Source: Musa acuminata AAA Group | Lineage: Eukaryota; Streptophyta; Magnoliopsida; Zingiberales; Musaceae | Assembly (NCBI RefSeq): GCF_036884655.1 | Contig: NC_088345.1 | Coordinates: 35,435,001-35,499,000, forward strand | Direction of reading: 5' to 3' | DNA length: 64,000 bases | In this document: positions 46,575 through 58,050 of the stretch, in pieces | Position numbering within the stretch: the stretch's first letter is position 1 | Layout of the letters: each line of letters begins with the position of its first letter | Program-made: the position numbers and the translations under genes | Notes under the pieces: generated by a model | Seen by the model: only the letters and a program-made list of their open reading frames with translations | Told to the model about the DNA's origin: nothing | The model's database searches: none

Positions 46575-47726
46575 CATAGCCTTCAATGTGGTAAGCTAAT
46601 CGGGTTGCAACTTTCCTGTCCATAAAATTATTAGTGCTATCCATACCCATCAAAACAGTGATAGGTTGATGCTTCAAAGTTCCTCTGATTTTCATAGTTT
46701 ATGGGCTAGCGTAGCAAGCTAATGCATGCACTATATATGTGATGGCTTCAATATCTTCATCAGTTTTCACACCTTCATGATCAGAGTCCAACTCTTCTGT
46801 TTATGGTTCCTCTCCAATTGGCTCAATCATCAGAAGTTGCCCTTGTTTACATTGGTGCTCCATACTCCACCTTTCATCATAGTTCAAACCCTTCGCTGAT
46901 CTTTCTTTGAGTTCTTCTTGGTTTAGTCTGCGAGTGATAGGATTTTGACTGGGAGTAGATAAGGTGGGTTGCTTGCTGCTCATCTGTTTATTAACACCTC
47001 TATTCCGATGGTATTCCTTGCTGATTTTTTCCTCATGCAAGCATGTAAATGAAATCGCAACTATCATGATCCGGGGTTGATGAGCCTTAACTTCCCATCG
47101 AATCTCTGGATTAAGCCCTTCAATAAATGTACCCAAAAGTTGTCGTTTCGACCAATCTCTAGCTTGATATGACAATCTTTCAAACTCCTCTGATATTTCA
47201 ATACTGTAAAAGTCTGACAAATTTTAACGAGCTATCCATCAACATTCTCATATTCTGATGGGCCGAAGCAAACAAGAAGCCCTCTTTTTAACTGCTCCCA
47301 TGAAGAAACTCCATGGAAAGTTTCATACCAATCGTACCACTAGATTGCATCTCCATCGAGCTGGATTGAGGCCACTTTTACCTTGGATTCTTCTGGGGTT
47401 CTACGAAAACGAAAAAAAATCTTCGCTCTAGAGATCCAACTAGTCGGATCCCCATCTTCCCACCTCAGAAATTTCACCTTCATGTATGAGTAGTTTGTGT
47501 CACAGTCTTGAGGCTCTTTTCCTGTATTTCTAGATCTATGCAACGTAGAATTTGAGCTTCCATCTTGTTGAAACCTGCTAAAGTGCTCCAACAAGCTCCT
47601 TTTGAAATCATGAAGGGTTTCTTGTAGCTGATTCTCAATTCTGATTTCTAATGCTTCCATTGGCCGATTCTCAATTCTAGTTTCCAACGCTTCCATTTGT
47701 GCTTTCATTAAGTTATCGGCAGCCAT
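46575..47726 (-). pseudogene. Element F gag and start of protease
   Basis: Ty3/gypsy gag (Retrotrans_gag type). Start at ATG 47724-47726, then a coiled-coil-like N-terminus with two copies of MEALE-x-RIEN, then the core text FLRWEDGDPTSWISRAK. After a Trp-to-stop just before 47340 the core continues (DWYETFHGVSSWEQLKRGLL) and, with further stops and a frameshift, LLGTFIEGLNPEIRWEVKAH (46801-47220 frame). LNYDERWSMEHQC resembles the gypsy nucleocapsid-protease linker. At 46575-46790 protease-like text (STNNFMDRKVATRLAYHIE) leads into G's insertion site. Confidence 0.82.
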
Positions 47727-49026
47727 TATGTACGACTACAAATATGTAATCTCAACTCCTATTTTTGATGTCGATCAAGGGCATCAATCACTACCCTACT
47801 CGGTGCTACTATTGTGATGCAATCGGTGATAGCACTATTTGAATGAAGGGTTGTTGCGAGGATGTGGGGATGTAGCTGCATTCGCTATGTGGGAGGCAGC
47901 GATGGTGGTGCGGCTGGGGGCAGCGTCGCTAAGGGCTTGCCACTGTGGTGGTTGTGACGGTGCGGATGGAACGTAGTGTTGCTCTATCTCTACCGCACTA
48001 CGGAAGGAGGCACTAGTGATGCCGAGGAAGGCAGCGTTGCTTTATCTCTACCGTACTGCGGAAGGAGATGCTGGTGACGCTGAGGGATCGTGTACGGTTG
48101 AGGACACGATGGTGCCGTTGAAGTGGCCGAGGTTGAGAAGAGGAGTCAGTGCGTGCGTTACTGAGGTTGAAGCGGCCGCATAAGAGCTTGCTGCATGTGC
48201 TATTGGAGGCCGGCTACAGTATTGTCGGGGTTGAGATTGCAGTGGAAAATAGGAATCAACGATGGCAGGTTGGGCGGTGAGCAGCATGGTCGTTGGCTGG
48301 GCAACAACGACGACGGTGGTGGCAACTGGCGTTCACAGCAGCAAGAGGACCGGCGACTGCTTCACAACAGCAAGAGGATTGCCCTATTTTAGTCACTAAG
48401 GGGTTAGAGCAAGGGGGAGCAGCGACGGTCCTTCTCGCCCGAACCAAGGGGAGCGGTGGTTGGGAGGCGAGCGGCGATCATCGCATGGTGGCTGGCAGCG
48501 GTGGTGGGTCGGCTAGAAGGCGACGACGCTCGAGGGGAAGATAAGTGGTGGTGGTGCAGTTGGAAACAAGGGTAGCAGAGGCGAGTTGCCCTGTTTCAGT
48601 CGCCGCGAGGAGGGAGGCAACCGGCGGCTGCGGTTGCAACCCGGGGGGGGGGGGGGGGGGGCGGGCATGATGGCAGAGCAGTTAGGGCAGTGTCGACGAT
48701 GGTGTCAGCGACAAAGGGGTGGTCCGCTGGTTGGCAAATGACACCGGCGGTCCTTCTCGCTTGAGCGAGATGGGGAAGCGAGGAGAAGCGATCACTGGCT
48801 GGGGGGGCAGCGGCAGTGGTGGTCGATCGACCGAGAATCAGCACCGATTGTGGAGAAGGAGGGGTTGGTGGCCAGGGGATAGCGGCGGCGATTGCTGGTT
48901 GGAGAGCAACGACGACGGGTGGGCTGGCCGGAAGCAGGGGCGTGGCTGCGGCTTGGGAAGTAAGGGCGCGGCTACGAGCTTTTTTTTTTGAGACGATGAA
49001 TTGCAATGAGAAAGCCGATGATCGCT
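47727..49026 (-). other. Element F leader, GC-rich
   Basis: 1.3 kb between gag and PBS, strongly GC-rich at about 47860-48990 with ggcggtggtgg-type runs, a poly-G run (48642-48660) and a T-run (48981-48990). Frames on both strands are Ala/Gly/Ser/Pro-rich and I recognise no protein. Either a long gypsy leader or captured sequence. Confidence 0.6.
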
Positions 49027-49038
49027 GCTCTGATACCA
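49027..49038 (-). promoter_or_regulatory. Primer-binding site of F
   Basis: Plus strand gctctgatacca, two bases before the LTR; initiator-Met type. Confidence 0.92.
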
Positions 49039-49040
49039 AT

Positions 49041-49383
49041 TGATAAGACCCTAAGATCTTATCGTAGAAGAAATGGGAGAAAAGGGAATGATAATGATCG
49101 CTTTGAGGGGATCGGCCTCCTTGATCACTTCGAGGGGATCGACCTCCTAGGGTTTGTCCACATATTGGAATAACATTTCATTGATTGATTGATTTAAAAG
49201 AAAGAGTTACATCACTATTTATAGAGTTCCACCTAGAGTTCACCAGGACTTGGACTCTTAATAATAATTAAATATTAAATAAACCTCTACCCGACTCTAA
49301 CTGAACTAAACAGACTCAATAAACAACTGAACTAAATAGACTCAATAAACATTATTCAAAAGCTTAGAAAAAGGGTCCTAACA
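49041..49383 (-). mobile_element. Element F 5' LTR
   Basis: 343 bp, tgataagaccctaag to gggtcctaaca. Minus-strand TATA (tatttata) near 49215. It has two copies of the 29-bp unit that is tripled in the 3' LTR. Confidence 0.9.
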
Positions 49384-49793
49384 GGCTCACATAAATTAGT
49401 TTGAGTTCCTAAAGGAATCATGAATGACTTAATACCAAAAATTAAGATAGATAGATCTAACCATGAGAGACATAAAGTTAAATGAGTACCTAGAACAAAC
49501 CTATATTTCTTATCGATATGTCTACAATCGAAAGCTAGGAGCAAAAGATAAAATTTTGATAGTAACTCAAGGCATATGACCGGAGATCTAAAACACTTCA
49601 CAAAGCTCACTAGCTGAAACAATAATAATAAAGGAAAGATCATTGGAATTAGAATTATTAGTAACAAATCTTTTGATTGAAGATAGTTTATTAATGGTTA
49701 TACTATTGATCTTGATGATTTTTATAACAAAACTTGTTTTTCGATTTTAAACATTGATGCATGATTTTTGGCATAAAAGACTTGAGCATGCTT
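49384..49793 (+). pseudogene. Element D pol remnant (protease to pre-integrase)
   Basis: After F the D frame resumes: VPKGIMNDLIPKIK, CLQSKARSK, then the Sirevirus protease text SRHMTGDLKHFTKLTS (near 49560-49612). The GAG-pre-integrase lead-in (YTIDLDDFYNKTCFSILNID) follows, with stops and a frameshift. It ends in 'gagcatgctt', where gypsy I inserted (predicted TSD tgctt, 49789-49793). It should continue right of the window. Confidence 0.8.
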
Positions 49794-50470
49794 TGTCACG
49801 CCCCTCAAAATATCCATGATTTTTAAAATTTTCATCACAGACCAATCCAGGATCCAAACTAACGTTTGAGGACACTGAAAAACATTCAATCAAATTCACA
49901 TCCATAAAACCTGTGCATTTTAAAATCATATATCACATCACTCGATAATTCACATTTATGGCAACCCAAGCCAACTTGACAAACATGAACAACATTTATA
50001 AATCCACAAGCTAAATAAATTATACAATCAGAACTCCAACTATCCACCACAAGTTCATATCGTCATAAATTAGACTTAACATTCCGAAATTCCAAATAAG
50101 AGAGATCTTCTAACACTTTTACACAGTATATCCATTTCGATCATCAGAACAATTCATTACATACAAAATATGCTTATACAATAATAGCATAACAACCAAC
50201 AAGACTTGACCATAATTCTGAATAGCTATCCACTGCCTCAGCCCAAATCAAACATCTCGAAGAGTGACAAGCTGACCTGAAAGATTTATATAACAATATA
50301 GTGAGCCAAAAACAGCTCAGCAAGTGACAAAACATATTCAGAACAAAAGGAACGGTTTCAAACGAGTAAGGTATCATAATGTAAGGCAGAATACAAGAAT
50401 TCTCAAGGATACCATCTCATTAGATACAAAATCATATGTATCATGTCATTCAAAACATATTTGATTCATA

Positions 50471-50750
50471 ACAAATGGAGCATAGAGTAATTGGAGCATA
50501 TCAATGGCAGATAGGACATTTCAGAACATATCAGTTCATAGCAAATGGAGCATAGAGTAATTGGAGCATATCAATGGCAGATAGGACATTTCAGAACATA
50601 TCAGTTCATAGCAAATGGAGCACAGAGTAATTGGAGCATATCAATGGCGTATGAAATGTTCCGGAGCATATCAACGACATATGGAACATTTCGAAACATA
50701 TCAACAGTGGATGAAACATTTCAGAGCATATCAATAACAAATACCGTACA
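50471..50750. repeat. 70-bp tandem repeat in LTR I
   Basis: Units starting '(a/g)caaatggagcatagag' at 50471, 50541 and 50611 (period 70), then shorter related ~36-bp units based on 'gagcatatcaa' and 'gaaacatttc' to about 50750. Confidence 0.92.
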
Positions 50751-51796
50751 GAAGCTCAAACGTCATCTTTGACGTTGCAAACATATCAATCTTATCCAAA
50801 GCATGTACAGAAACACATAACCAAAGCTCTGGATATCATATCAAACATACAGAAGGTGTAGTGGGACCTCGAACAGAACGTGATACATCCATTTCTGAAT
50901 GACCACCAGACAGAAGTCTCCCACGTCTGGGAGCTCCATCCACCCACGTCTAGGTGAAGTTAGAGGGGGCCGGCAAAGCATCGCAGGCTCTAAGCACATA
51001 CCCTTTACCATTTCTGGCAAAGGTCTAGACAATCCCACAAGCACCAGAGTACAAGAGGGCAGTTTTAACAATAATTAGCATATATCGGAAGCACACGCGG
51101 AACAACAAAACGTACATGTGCCTTATCGAGACAATACGATGCAAGGAACAAATCTCTCACAATTGTATTCAGATTTGGAATTAAATGAAAGCAAGGGTAT
51201 ACAGGGATTCCAATCAATCATATTAGCTCAATTGAATAAGAAAGCTAAAGAATGTCAATTTCCAAAGAAATGAAACCAGAATATGCGAAATCGACCAAAG
51301 CTCGATTTTTGGCTGAATTCAAGAGGCACATTGAACAAATGATTCAAACTATCAATCGTGCTCTAATTTACTCAGAAATAATCATTGGATAATACTTTCA
51401 GATAAGACAGGCTTCATATGAATTGAACTGTCAAACAGAGAGAGTTACAAATAATTTGGTAAACAAGGGTCGTAGAACAAAATCTCTGTTTGGCAGAATT
51501 CATAATGTCAGATTCAACAGATAACTGGGCAGGTGTTTGGATTCCAAATCTTTCAATCCATATATCAAAAGAAAGATCTACGAGTCTAGTTTCTAATGGA
51601 ATCAGTTTTGAACAAATCAGAGTTTCCAACAAAGACTTATAGGCAGCTCGGTATCAAAAGGTCAGAATCTCAGAAGTTGCACAGATTCGAATCGTTACGT
51701 CTAAATAGGAGATATATCAAATGCAAGGCTAGAACAATTCAAAGTTCCTCATATTCAAAGCAAATGTAGAGATAAAAATGACAGTGAGGAAAGATC

Positions 51797-51952
51797 AGGA
51801 TACTTGCAATAGGAAAGATTAGAACAATTACAGGAGGAACGATCGGGAACTTGCAATAAGAAATATCAGAGCAATTATAGGAGAAACGATCAGGGAACTT
51901 GCAATAAGAAATATCAGAGCAATTATAGGAGAAACGATCAGGGAACTTGCCT
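51797..51952. repeat. 48-bp tandem repeat in LTR I
   Basis: Three units based on 'aacttgcaataagaaatatc' and 'ggagaaacgat', the last two almost identical, plus a partial fourth. Confidence 0.9.
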
Positions 51953-52339
51953 TTCAAATATTTTGATCCGAAGATCCAAAGAAGGTGTCAGCCCAAATCC
52001 TTCTACTTTTCCTCCACAACTGTAGCTCATGCAGAACATAGAGGCATAGTCACCTACTCTCTCTTACTCTCATTCCTTCATTTTCTTTTTTCAAACGCAG
52101 CTGCCACAGACACCGCCGCTGCCGCTACCACAGTCATAGCCACGACCGTAGTTGCGGTCACAACCGCAGCCCATTCCTCTGCACTGCCTTCTTCCTCCCC
52201 ATCTTTCGCAGACACAGCTGCTGCATACACAGTCTCTGCCGCTGCGGCCGCAATCCTGTCCGCAACCCCTTTTTCCCCCTTTCCTTTCCTTTCTTTCCCA
52301 GCTGCAACTGCCGCAGTCACAGCCATGGCCGCAGCCACC

Positions 52340-53400
52340 ACAACCGCAGCCTCTTCTTCCTCCGCTACTCTATTTCCTCTCCTTCTTCTCTTCCAACTGC
52401 AGCTGCCACTACCGCAGCTGCCACCCCTTCTCCTCTTCCTCTCTTCTTCCTCTCCTTCCCTTTCTCTTCTTCTTCCTTTCCTTCTCTTCTTTCCCAGCTG
52501 CACTGCTGTAGTCGCAGCCTCAGCCATGGCCGTAGCCTCTTCTTCCTCCCCTGCTCATCTTCCTCTCCTTCCCTTCTTCCTTCCTCTTTTTCTTTCCCTG
52601 CCACAGCTGCAGCTGCCACAGCCGCAGCTGCTTCTTTTCCTTCTCCTCTTCCTTCTCCTTCCTTTCTTCTTCTTCTCTTCTTCCTCACCTTCTTTTCTTC
52701 CTCTCCTTCTCTTCCAGCTGCAGCTGCCACCGCCGCAGCCGCAGCTCCTCCTTCCCCTTCTCTTCTTCTCCTCTTCTTCTTCCCTCCTCCTCCCCGGCAT
52801 CACACACACCCTCTCCTCTGTTTCCTCTGCAGGAAACAGAGGTATCACAACCTCTTCTCCTGCTTCCTCTTCTTCTTCTCTTCCTCTTCTCCTTCTTCTC
52901 CTCTTCGAACGCCCCACACCTCTCCTCTGTTTCCACCTGCAGGAAACAGAGGTGCTGCAGCCCTAGCTGCTGCCACCTCTCGCTCCTCTCCCTCTTCCCT
53001 CTCTTTTCCCTCTTCTTCTCCTTCTCTTCTTCTCCTCTTCCCTTTTCCTCCCCAACGCCACACACCTCCTCGCTGCAGCCTTGCCGCAGCTATCCTCCTC
53101 TCTTCTTCTTCTTCTTCTTCTTCTTCTTCTTCTTCTTCTTCTTCTCTTCTCCCACTTCTTCCTCTCTTCTTCTCCCCACGCCCCACAGCTCCTCGCTGCA
53201 GCCACCTCCTCTTCTTCTTCTTCTTCTTCTTCTTCTTCTTCTTCTTTTTCTTCTTCGCCGCAGCTATCCTCCTCTCTTCTTCTTCTTCTTCTTCTCTTCT
53301 CCCTCTTCTTCCTCTCTTCTTCTCCCCATGCCCCACAGCTCCTCGCTGCAACCACCTCCTCTTCTTCTTCTTTTCTTCACTCCTCACGCCCCACCGCTCC
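52340..53400. repeat. Pyrimidine-rich tract with (CTT)n runs in LTR I
   Basis: About 1 kb of C/T on the plus strand. Perfect (TTC)n runs lie at about 53104-53144, 53209-53255 and 53275-53295, and 'tgcagccgcagctgcc' and 'ctcctcgctgcagcc' segments recur. The complementary strand is GA-rich. Confidence 0.92.
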
Positions 53401-53590
53401 TCTCTGTTTCTCGAAGAAACAGAGAGTGCGTGGGAGGCGGTGGGATAAAACCGAAATTTTCAATTTTCTTTATTTTCTTTTCATTTTGCAACTTAGCAGT
53501 TTAGTCCTTAAAATTTTTATATTTACATATAGGTCCTCAAATTTACATATAATTTCTTATTAATAATTTTTAAAAGTGAGGGATATTACA

Positions 53591-55211
53591 CTCTCCCCTC
53601 CTTAAAAGAAAATTTAGTCCTCTAAATTGATCATAGCCCAATCGACGAAAAGATGAGGATTATGATATCTTTATTTCCTCCTCCTGCTCTCAAATAATTT
53701 CATCAATACAATATAATGACACAATTATCCAAGAATGACCGAAATATTCTCCTCCTTGATCCTCAATAGACGGTAACCCGACCTTCAATCAATTTCTAAA
53801 AATACTTACGCACCCTGCAGTTAATCAAGTAAGTCGTTACTTCAGAAAATACTCGTTTCTTATGATCACCTGATTCAACCATCCATAATCAATACAAAGT
53901 CTCAATATTCCCTCCATCTTTTTAACTAACACCGGAGCACCCCATGATGAAATATTAAGCCAAATAAAATCCTTATTTAATAGTCCTTGTAGTTGCTTTT
54001 CTAATTCCACTCACTCAAATGATGTCATTCTCTAAAGAGGCTTAGATATTGAGATTATCCCAAGGACCAAATCAAAAACAAATTCACGTTTGGAGGTAAT
54101 CTAAGCAAGTCATCCTGAGATACATTAGGCAAGGAAATAAATCATGTCCAATACTCTCAAAATAAAAAATCCGCTGATCAAATATGCAAAAAGTGATCAT
54201 TTGTTATATACCAATCCATACTGATATGATAGGAAGATAGCCAATCCATACCAAGTTTAATATCATAACTCCAAATCTCTAGGAGAACTAAATCGGCAAA
54301 AGTTCAAGTTCTCCAATAAAAATCAGACAAGAGGACCAGATTCAAGTTCGTTATCAATAAATCTCCAATGATCGTATTTACATATAGCACATAATACAGT
54401 GGTCTAGGTTGAATACCCAAGTGATAGGCAACATGTTACGAATCAAATCGTAGATAGAACCCATGTTCAAACAAATATTTGCATCTTTCATAAACATGCA
54501 TAATACCTTCGACCACTAATTCAGAAGTCTTAGAATCATATTCAGTGATAGCATACACTCTGACATGGGCTGATGATTTATGAGGCAGTGACTCTTTCTT
54601 CTTGTTCAAAGGACAGTCTTTTATTTTATGATCCAACTTTATACAAGCAAAATAGACTCTAGTCACCCACCAACACAAACTTGTTTCATAATTTAACTTG
54701 CAATTCACACATGATTGAGTCTTTTGTGGTGACTTCCCTTTTCAATTCCAAATGTCTTGACCCTCTTGTTATCACTTTCTGATTCATTTCCAATCACATT
54801 CTTATTGGTAAACTTGTCCTTATCATTCTTGTCACTGATCTCCAAAAATTCTTTTCATTTTTGCCATTAATGATCAGCCTCTACTTCAAATATAAGGTGG
54901 CAAAAGAATATTTTTTATTATCAGAATAATTTTGTACATCAAATATCTTCTTTGTATGCATCATCCGTTTTTCTACCACCAATGAAATTAGGTTCACCAA
55001 ACTTTCATTGTGCTACTTTGATTTGATATCCCTGATCAACCCTTTCATCCCATTTAATTAATCAAAAACAAATGAAATAGGACTAAATGTCCTCGTCATC
55101 CTAGATTCCTAAAATGCATCAAAGAAAATTTCCACCAATCACTATAGTTCACTAGACCTCAATATATTTTGCACGTTATCATATCAAATATTTCAGTGAT
55201 CCTCAAATGAT
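53591..55211 (-). pseudogene. Element I gag-protease-RT remnant
   Basis: In minus sense: PPT (aaggaggggagag, 53591-53603) beside the LTR. RT N-terminal text [11 protein letters not shown]...LRLCIDYG near 53880-53955, preceded by FDLVLGIISISKP and [11 protein letters not shown]. Protease-linker text RVYAITEYDSK and nucleocapsid text ACIKLDHKIKDCPLNKK lie in the 54436-54708 frame. Most of RT, RNase H and integrase is deleted, and stops are frequent. The remainder to 55211 is gag-like but unreadable. Confidence 0.75.
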
Positions 55212-55223
55212 GCTCTGATACCA
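55212..55223 (-). promoter_or_regulatory. Primer-binding site of I
   Basis: Plus strand gctctgatacca, four bases before the LTR start at 55228. Confidence 0.9.
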
Positions 55224-55227
55224 CCTC

Positions 55228-55725
55228 TGTCACGCCCCTCAAAATATCCATGATTTTTAAAATTTTCATCACAGACCAATCCAGGATCCAAACTAACGTT
55301 TGAGGACACTGAAAAACATTCAATCAAATTCACATCCATAAAACCTGTGCATTTTAAAATCATATATCACATCACTCGATAATTCACATTTATGACAACC
55401 CAAGCCAACTTTACAAACATAAACAACATTTATAAATCCACAAGCTAAATAAATTATACAATCAGAACTCCAACTATTCACCACAAGTTCATATCGTCAT
55501 AAATTAGACTTAACATTTCGAAATTCCAAATAAGAGAGATCTTCTAACACTTTTACACAGTATATCCATTTCGATCATCAGAACAATTCATTACATACAA
55601 AATATGCTTATACAACAATAGCATAACAACCAACAAGACTTGCCCATAATTCTGAATAGCTATCCACTGCCTCAGCCCAAATCAAACATCTTGAAGAGTG
55701 ACAAACTGACCTGAAAGATTTATAT
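55228..55725 (-). mobile_element. Element I 5' LTR, partial
   Basis: Nearly identical to 49794-50290 (few substitutions), so I is relatively young. Broken by J after 'gatttatat'; predicted J TSD tatat (55721-55725). Confidence 0.92.
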
Positions 55726-55852
55726 TGTTAGGATCGAGAGCACTAAGAGGGGGGGGGGTGAATTAGTGCAGCGGAAATCTTACAGCGATTAAAAAACCAA
55801 AAGCTGCGTTCGTTCAAAAACTATTATGATGCAAAAGCAAATTCTCAGTTTG

Positions 55853-56155
55853 TATCTAAATGCAGTTTGCGTCTAAGCGCAGATTGCGTCTAAGCGCAGT
55901 TTTGCGTCTAAGCGCAGTTTACGTCTAAACTCAGATTTACGTCTAAACGCAGATTTACGTCTAAACGCAGATTTACGTCTAAACGTAGATTTACGTCTAA
56001 ACGCTGATTTACGTCTAAACGTAGTTTTACGTCTAAACGCAGATTTACGTCTAAACTCAGATTTACGTCTTAAACTCAGATTTACGTCTAAACGCAGATT
56101 TACGTCTAAACGCAATTTTACGTCTAGACGTAGATTTACGTCTAAACTTTGAAAC
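55853..56155 (-). repeat. 18-bp tandem array in LTR J
   Basis: About 16-17 units of cgcagatttacgtctaaa (reverse complement of the X/K unit). Two loose single copies occur further out near 56243-56280. Confidence 0.95.
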
Positions 56156-56939
56156 TTGTTTGTATACTCGCAGAAGGCAGTATGCAGTTGAAATCAAGAC
56201 GTAAACGTGAACTGAGATCTGATGATTGAGCGAGGAAAGCCGATTTACGTCTGAATGCAGTTTTACGTCTAAATGTTGAAACTCGTTCGTAAAATTGTAG
56301 AGGACAGTTTGCAGTTATCAATAGGATCAAAATGTAAGTGTAAACTGCAAAGAAGCTCGTTCGTAAAATCACGGAAGATAGTTCTGCAGAATCAAACGTA
56401 AACGTAAACTGTAATGTATGAAAATACGAATTTACGTCTGAATGCAGATTCGGAAGAACAGCACTTAGAACTTGTTCGTGAAAGCGCAGAGAGCAGTAGT
56501 GATGAAGGAGGTTTGCAGTAATGATAAAGTGCTCGAAAATAAACGCAAACCAGAGATTTAGAGTGGTTCGGTCAGCCTTGACCTACTCCACTTTTGGCTT
56601 CCTCCACCGACGAGGTTGCCGACGTCAACTAGGTGCCTTCCTTCAATGGGCGAAGGCTAACTGCCCTTTTACAGTTTCTCTCCTTTTGACAGGCTTAGGA
56701 GACAACCTTTACAGACCTTTCTCTCCTCACTTTACAATTGAAAACTTGAAGAACAGAAGGAGGAGACTTAAAGGCTTTACAACACTTTTGAGCTTCTTAG
56801 AATCACAGAAAAGATCAAGATTTCGGTGTAGGTCTGTATCTTTTCAGTGCTGAATGGGTGGGGTATTTATAGGCCCCAACCCAATTCAAAATTCGAGCTC
56901 AAAACGATCAAATCGATCAAATCCCAGAATTCTGGGATC

Positions 56940-57540
56940 AGGCGGTTGCACCTCTTGACTGGAGAGGTGCCACCGCCTGGCAGAGCTCGAAGACTGAGCT
57001 CAGGCGATTGCTCCTCTCTGCCAGAGCTCGAAGACTGAGCTCGATGGTTGCATCACCTGGCAGAGCTCGAAGACTGAGCTCGGTGGTTGCATCACCTGGC
57101 AGAGCTCGAAACTGAGCTCGGTGGTTGCATCACCTGACAGAGCTCGAAACTGAGCTCAGGCTGATGCACCTCTCTGCCAGAGCTCGAAGACTGAGCTTGG
57201 TGATTGCATCACCTGGCAGAGCTCGAGACTGAGCTCAGGCTGATGCACCTCTCTGCTAGAGCTCGAAGACTGAGCTCGGTGGTTGCATCGCCTGGCAGAG
57301 CTCGAAACTTGAGCTCTGGCGGTGCTACCTCTTGACAGAGGAGGTTGCACCGCCCAGTCTAGCTCGAAGACTGAGCTCTGGGCGGTAGCACCTCTTGGCT
57401 GGGGCGGTTGCACCTCCCAGCCTCGCAGCCCTGGCGGTTGCACCTCCTGGCTGGGGCGGTTGCACCTCCCAACCTTACAGCCCAGGCGGTTGCACCTCCT
57501 GGCTGGGGCGGTTGCACCTCCTGGTGCAATCAGGGTCCGA
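56940..57540 (-). repeat. ~40-bp and ~24-bp repeat blocks in LTR J
   Basis: Repeated text gcagagctcgaagactgagc with ggttgcatcacctg between (about nine units, 56980-57320), then ggcggttgcacctcc units (57310-57520). The same blocks stand inverted in K at 60790-61400. Frames in this region are repeat artefacts. Confidence 0.9.
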
Positions 57541-58050
57541 ATGGTTCACTCCATTCGGCCCAATTTGAATCTTTTCAGGGGCCCAATTGCCCCAAGATTA
57601 AGCTAATGGGTTCACCTCCCATTTTCATGCTTAATCATCATGCTAACTACGATTAACTCTAAGACAACTTCTGCAGCTTTGCTCCGATGCGTCAATCGCT
57701 TCTTCCGGCGAGTTTCCGGCCAACTTCCGTCGATCATCCGATAAACCCTCGGTGATCCTTCTGCGGACATCCGGCATACTCCTGGACTTTGCGACGATCC
57801 ACTTGGCGAGTTCCGACGAGCTTCGCTTGGCAAGCTTCTGGACTTCTCGGATCTGTTCTCGCTGAACCTCCGACGACCGTCCGAACTTCCGTCGAACTCT
57901 CGAACTCCCAACGTGATCATGATCTTGACTCCGGCGCAACACCTGCTGCTTGTCTTACTCTCATCGTAGTTAATCCTGCACACTTATCTCAACACATAGA
58001 TTAGATAATAAATGACAATTGACTTCATCATCAAAATCCGAGATTCAACA

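Larger units (their letters stand above)
32147..49383 (-). mobile_element. Element F: Ty3/gypsy, pol mostly deleted, host of G
   Basis: Minus-strand element: 5' LTR 49041-49383, PBS, ~1.3 kb GC-rich leader, gag, protease fragment. It is interrupted by G (32793-46569), then the C-terminal end of pol, PPT and 3' LTR. RT, RNase H and integrase are absent. The short LTRs (~350 bp) and gag type would fit a Reina-like chromovirus (tentative). D's frame resumes on its far side. Confidence 0.85.
49794..53590 (-). mobile_element. Element I 3' LTR (Ty3/gypsy, long)
   Basis: 3797 bp, plus strand tgtcacgcccctc to ggatattaca; in element sense TGTAATATCCC...GGGGCGTGACA. The first ~490 bases recur at 55228-55725. 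It contains two tandem-repeat blocks and about 1 kb of pyrimidine-rich sequence. The long Leu/Ser-rich and Glu/Lys-rich frames (51947-53563) are composition artefacts. LTR length and ends are typical of Del/Tekay chromoviruses. Confidence 0.9.
49794..55725 (-). mobile_element. Element I: chromovirus-like Ty3/gypsy, internal region reduced
   Basis: Minus-strand order: partial 5' LTR (55228-55725), PBS, 1.6 kb of degenerate gag-protease-RT, PPT, 3' LTR. It is inserted in D's pol. J sits in its 5' LTR (55725/55726), so the rest should lie right of the window. Confidence 0.88.
55726..58050 (-). mobile_element. Element J 3' LTR
   Basis: 2325 bp, plus strand tgttaggatcgag to gagattcaaca. In element order: TGTTGAATCTCGG, GC-rich ~24-bp repeats (ggttgcacctcc...), ~40-bp repeats with gagctcgaagactgagctc, TATA box (tatttata on plus, 56864-56871), then further ACGT-rich text, the 18-bp array and the C-run end. 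Very close to K's LTR (a few percent difference). Confidence 0.93.

Noticed and set aside
48048..49043. Several frames around the F leader
   Set aside because: Low-complexity GC-rich text open on both strands, lying between PBS and gag of F; no recognisable protein.
51947..53563. Frames of up to 339 codons, Leu/Ser-rich on plus and Glu/Lys/Arg-rich on minus
   Set aside because: They are products of the pyrimidine-rich tract within LTR I; no start context, domain or conservation.
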